A stretch of 30,124 bases of DNA. Origin: CBFCZU01 sp965602635 (GTDB lineage Bacteria > Planctomycetota > Phycisphaerae > SM23-33). A program made the position numbers and the translations under genes. The stretch is taken from NCBI GenBank assembly GCA_965602635.1, contig CBFCZU010000015.1, positions 1 through 30,124 on the forward strand, read 5' to 3'. Under the pieces are notes generated by a model. It was not told the origin of the DNA. It was given only the letters and a program-made list of their open reading frames with translations, and ran no database searches. How positions within the stretch are numbered: the first letter of the stretch is position 1; the number at the start of each line of letters is the position of its first letter. This document shows, one piece after another, positions 28,986 through 30,124 of the stretch.

Positions 28986-29653
28986 AGTCCAAGAGGCGCC
29001 ACGAGCTCCAGGAGAACGTGCTGGCCCATGAGCTGGTCGAGGTCAAGCAGTTCTTCAGCAAGTACGGCAATTGGCTCGCCGGCGGCCTGACGGCCGTGCT
29101 CATCGTGGTGGGCATCGTCTGGTATGCCCACAGGCAAGCCGAGAGACGAGCGAGCGAAGAGAAAGCCCAGTTCAACCGGGCGATCGGGCAGATGTACGAC
29201 CCGGCCAACGAGGCCAGCGCCCTGGCCTCGCTTGGCGAACTCGCCGAGAACGCCAAGGACCGCCTGCTGGCGGCCAGGGTGGCGGGGCTTCTGGGCGAGG
29301 TCTATTCCGGCAAGCACCAGGCGTCGGCCAGGGAAGGCAGCCTCGAGGCGGCTGACCTCATGGCCAAGGCCAAGCGCTATTACCAGATGGTCATCGACGA
29401 GCGCAACGCCCCCAAGCCGCTACTCGCGGCCGCCCACGTGGGGCTTGGGACGCTGGCGTACGATTCGGGCGACGTTGCCACGGCCAAGGCCGAGTACGGA
29501 AAGGCCGTCAAGGCGCAGCCCGAGTCTCCGGGGGGTATCGAGGCGCGGTACCAGTTGGCGGCAATGGAGGGGCGGTCCGGACCAGTGCATTTCGTGACGA
29601 CCCTGCCGACGACCGCGCCGGCGACGGTGCCGGCCAGCCGTCCGGCAGAATAA
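28982..29653 (+). CDS. YfgM-like membrane-anchored TPR protein
   Basis: The 223-residue protein has a cytoplasmic N-terminus (residues 1-30, HELQENVLAHELVEVKQFFSKYG), one membrane helix (31-49) and an extracytoplasmic helical domain with TPR character (RLLAARVAGLLGEVYSG; PLLAAAHVGLGTLAYDSGDVATAKAEYGKAVKAQP). The EVKQFF.KYGN...G preface to a single helix and the TPR tail are as in YfgM, a SecYEG-associated chaperone-like protein of proteobacteria. The C-terminus is a Thr/Pro/Ala-rich tail. The start at 28982 is fixed by its overlap with the lipoprotein stop (ATGA). No BamB/YfgL gene follows, unlike the usual yfgM-bamB pair. Function is inferred from architecture only. Confidence 0.78.
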   Translation: MKSKRRHELQENVLAHELVEVKQFFSKYGNWLAGGLTAVLIVVGIVWYAHRQAERRASEEKAQFNRAIGQMYDPANEASALASLGELAENAKDRLLAARVAGLLGEVYSGKHQASAREGSLEAADLMAKAKRYYQMVIDERNAPKPLLAAAHVGLGTLAYDSGDVATAKAEYGKAVKAQPESPGGIEARYQLAAMEGRSGPVHFVTTLPTTAPATVPASRPAE

Positions 29654-29679
29654 TCGCCCACATTTTTCGCCAAACCCTG

Positions 29680-29708
29680 TTTACAGTCTCCCCTCAATAC
29701 GATATGAA
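29680..29708 (+). promoter_or_regulatory. Promoter of the corrinoid protein gene
   Basis: TTTACA (29680-29685) and TATGAA (29703-29708) are 17 bp apart. The leader of about 65 nt contains a 7-bp GC hairpin (29720-29726 with 29731-29737) without a U-tract, and a GGAGG ribosome-binding site before the ATG at 29779. Confidence 0.6.
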
Positions 29709-29778
29709 ACGGCTTCGCTGCCGGGGCAGCCCCCGGCCGAAAGCGCGAAATCTGACTTGCCAGTGGAGGTAGCGATTC

Positions 29779-30124
29779 ATGGCTGATCTGCAAGCCATCT
29801 GCGACGCCCTCATCAAGGGTGACCGCGACACCGTGTCGGACCTGTGCCGAAAGGCCCTCGACGAGAGCGTCCCGGTCGCCGACATTCTCCAGAAGGGCCT
29901 CATCGCGGGCATGAGCGTCGTCGGCGACAGGTTCAAGAAGAATGAAGTGTACGTCCCCGAGGTGCTGATCGCCGCCCGGGCAATGCACGCCGGGCTGGAC
30001 CTGCTCGAGCCGCACCTGAAGGCAAGCGGCGTCGAGCCTGTCGGCACCGTCGTGCTGGGCACCGTCAAAGGCGACCTGCACGACATCGGCAAGAACCTCG
30101 TCGGCATGATGATGCAGGGCGCGG
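29779..30124 (+). CDS. Corrinoid-binding protein, truncated by the window end
   Basis: The first 115 residues are visible. Residues 1-85 are the helical cap (B12-binding_2, PF02607): ALIKGDRDTVSDLCRKALDE, ILQKGLIAGMSVVGDRFKKNEVYVPEVL. Residues 90-115 start the Rossmann-like cobalamin domain with GTVKGDLHDIGKNLVGMM, where D-L-H-D-I-G is the DxHxxG motif whose His (101) coordinates cobalt as lower ligand. This is the layout of the MtbC/MtaC/MtvC-type corrinoid proteins that shuttle a methyl group between a substrate methyltransferase and an acceptor. The methyltransferase partners would be beyond the right edge. It needs cobalamin, in line with the B12 theme of the window. Confidence 0.93.
   Translation, partial: MADLQAICDALIKGDRDTVSDLCRKALDESVPVADILQKGLIAGMSVVGDRFKKNEVYVPEVLIAARAMHAGLDLLEPHLKASGVEPVGTVVLGTVKGDLHDIGKNLVGMMMQGA

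Overview
The window is high-GC DNA from a bacterium that I infer to be a planctomycete, probably of the Phycisphaerae type. The signs are PEP-CTERM tails, a dockerin-like GD.NRDGYVD repeat, a prepilin-type protein with the H-X9-D(G) ending common in planctomycetes, many large proteins of unknown function, and a cluster of SPFH (Band 7) membrane proteins. No rRNA, tRNA, CRISPR array or insertion sequence was recognised.

Layout. Positions 1-258 hold two copies of a LacI-operator-like palindrome and a terminator. Positions 259-1275 (minus) encode an exported Met/Arg/Gly repeat protein. Positions 1441-4016 (plus) encode a TIM-barrel-like protein of unknown function, then a LarB-NnrD pair whose messenger is probably leaderless. 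Positions 4074-8681 (plus) form a tight run: a BtuFCD-type ABC importer, RibF and a DHH-family phosphoesterase. Positions 8711-12018 (plus) are the most striking part: a sigma70-like promoter, a full cobalamin riboswitch, a terminator with a matching antiterminator, then three surface or secreted genes (a PEP-CTERM beta-propeller-like protein, a dockerin/PEP-CTERM protein and a pseudopilin-like protein). Convergent to this is a lipoprotein gene (12031-13257, minus). Positions 13394-23191 (minus) are a six-gene block: a 7-TM protein fused to an SPFH domain, HflC-like and HflK-like SPFH proteins, an ABC ATPase, an ABC-2 permease and a 639-residue membrane-anchored protein. A paralogous ABC-2 permease is transcribed divergently from it (23418-24815, plus). 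A P1B-type metal ATPase (24852-26864, minus) follows, with a promoter about 200 nt upstream and a structured leader. An M14-like metallopeptidase gene (27137-28192, minus) is bracketed by 28-bp direct repeats. The window ends with a small lipoprotein, a YfgM-like protein and the start of a corrinoid-binding protein.

How the genes may work together. Vitamin B12 is the recurring theme of the first and last parts: a BtuFCD-like importer, a cobalamin-sensing switch that should shut off three surface proteins when B12 is plentiful, and a corrinoid protein at the right edge. I propose that the riboswitch operon encodes a planctomycete cobalamin-acquisition apparatus, analogous to the B12-binding BtuG propeller of Bacteroides but anchored by PEP-CTERM sorting. 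That is inference. The second candidate system is the triple-SPFH/ABC-2 block, which looks like a membrane microdomain scaffold coupled to an ABC exporter of unknown substrate.
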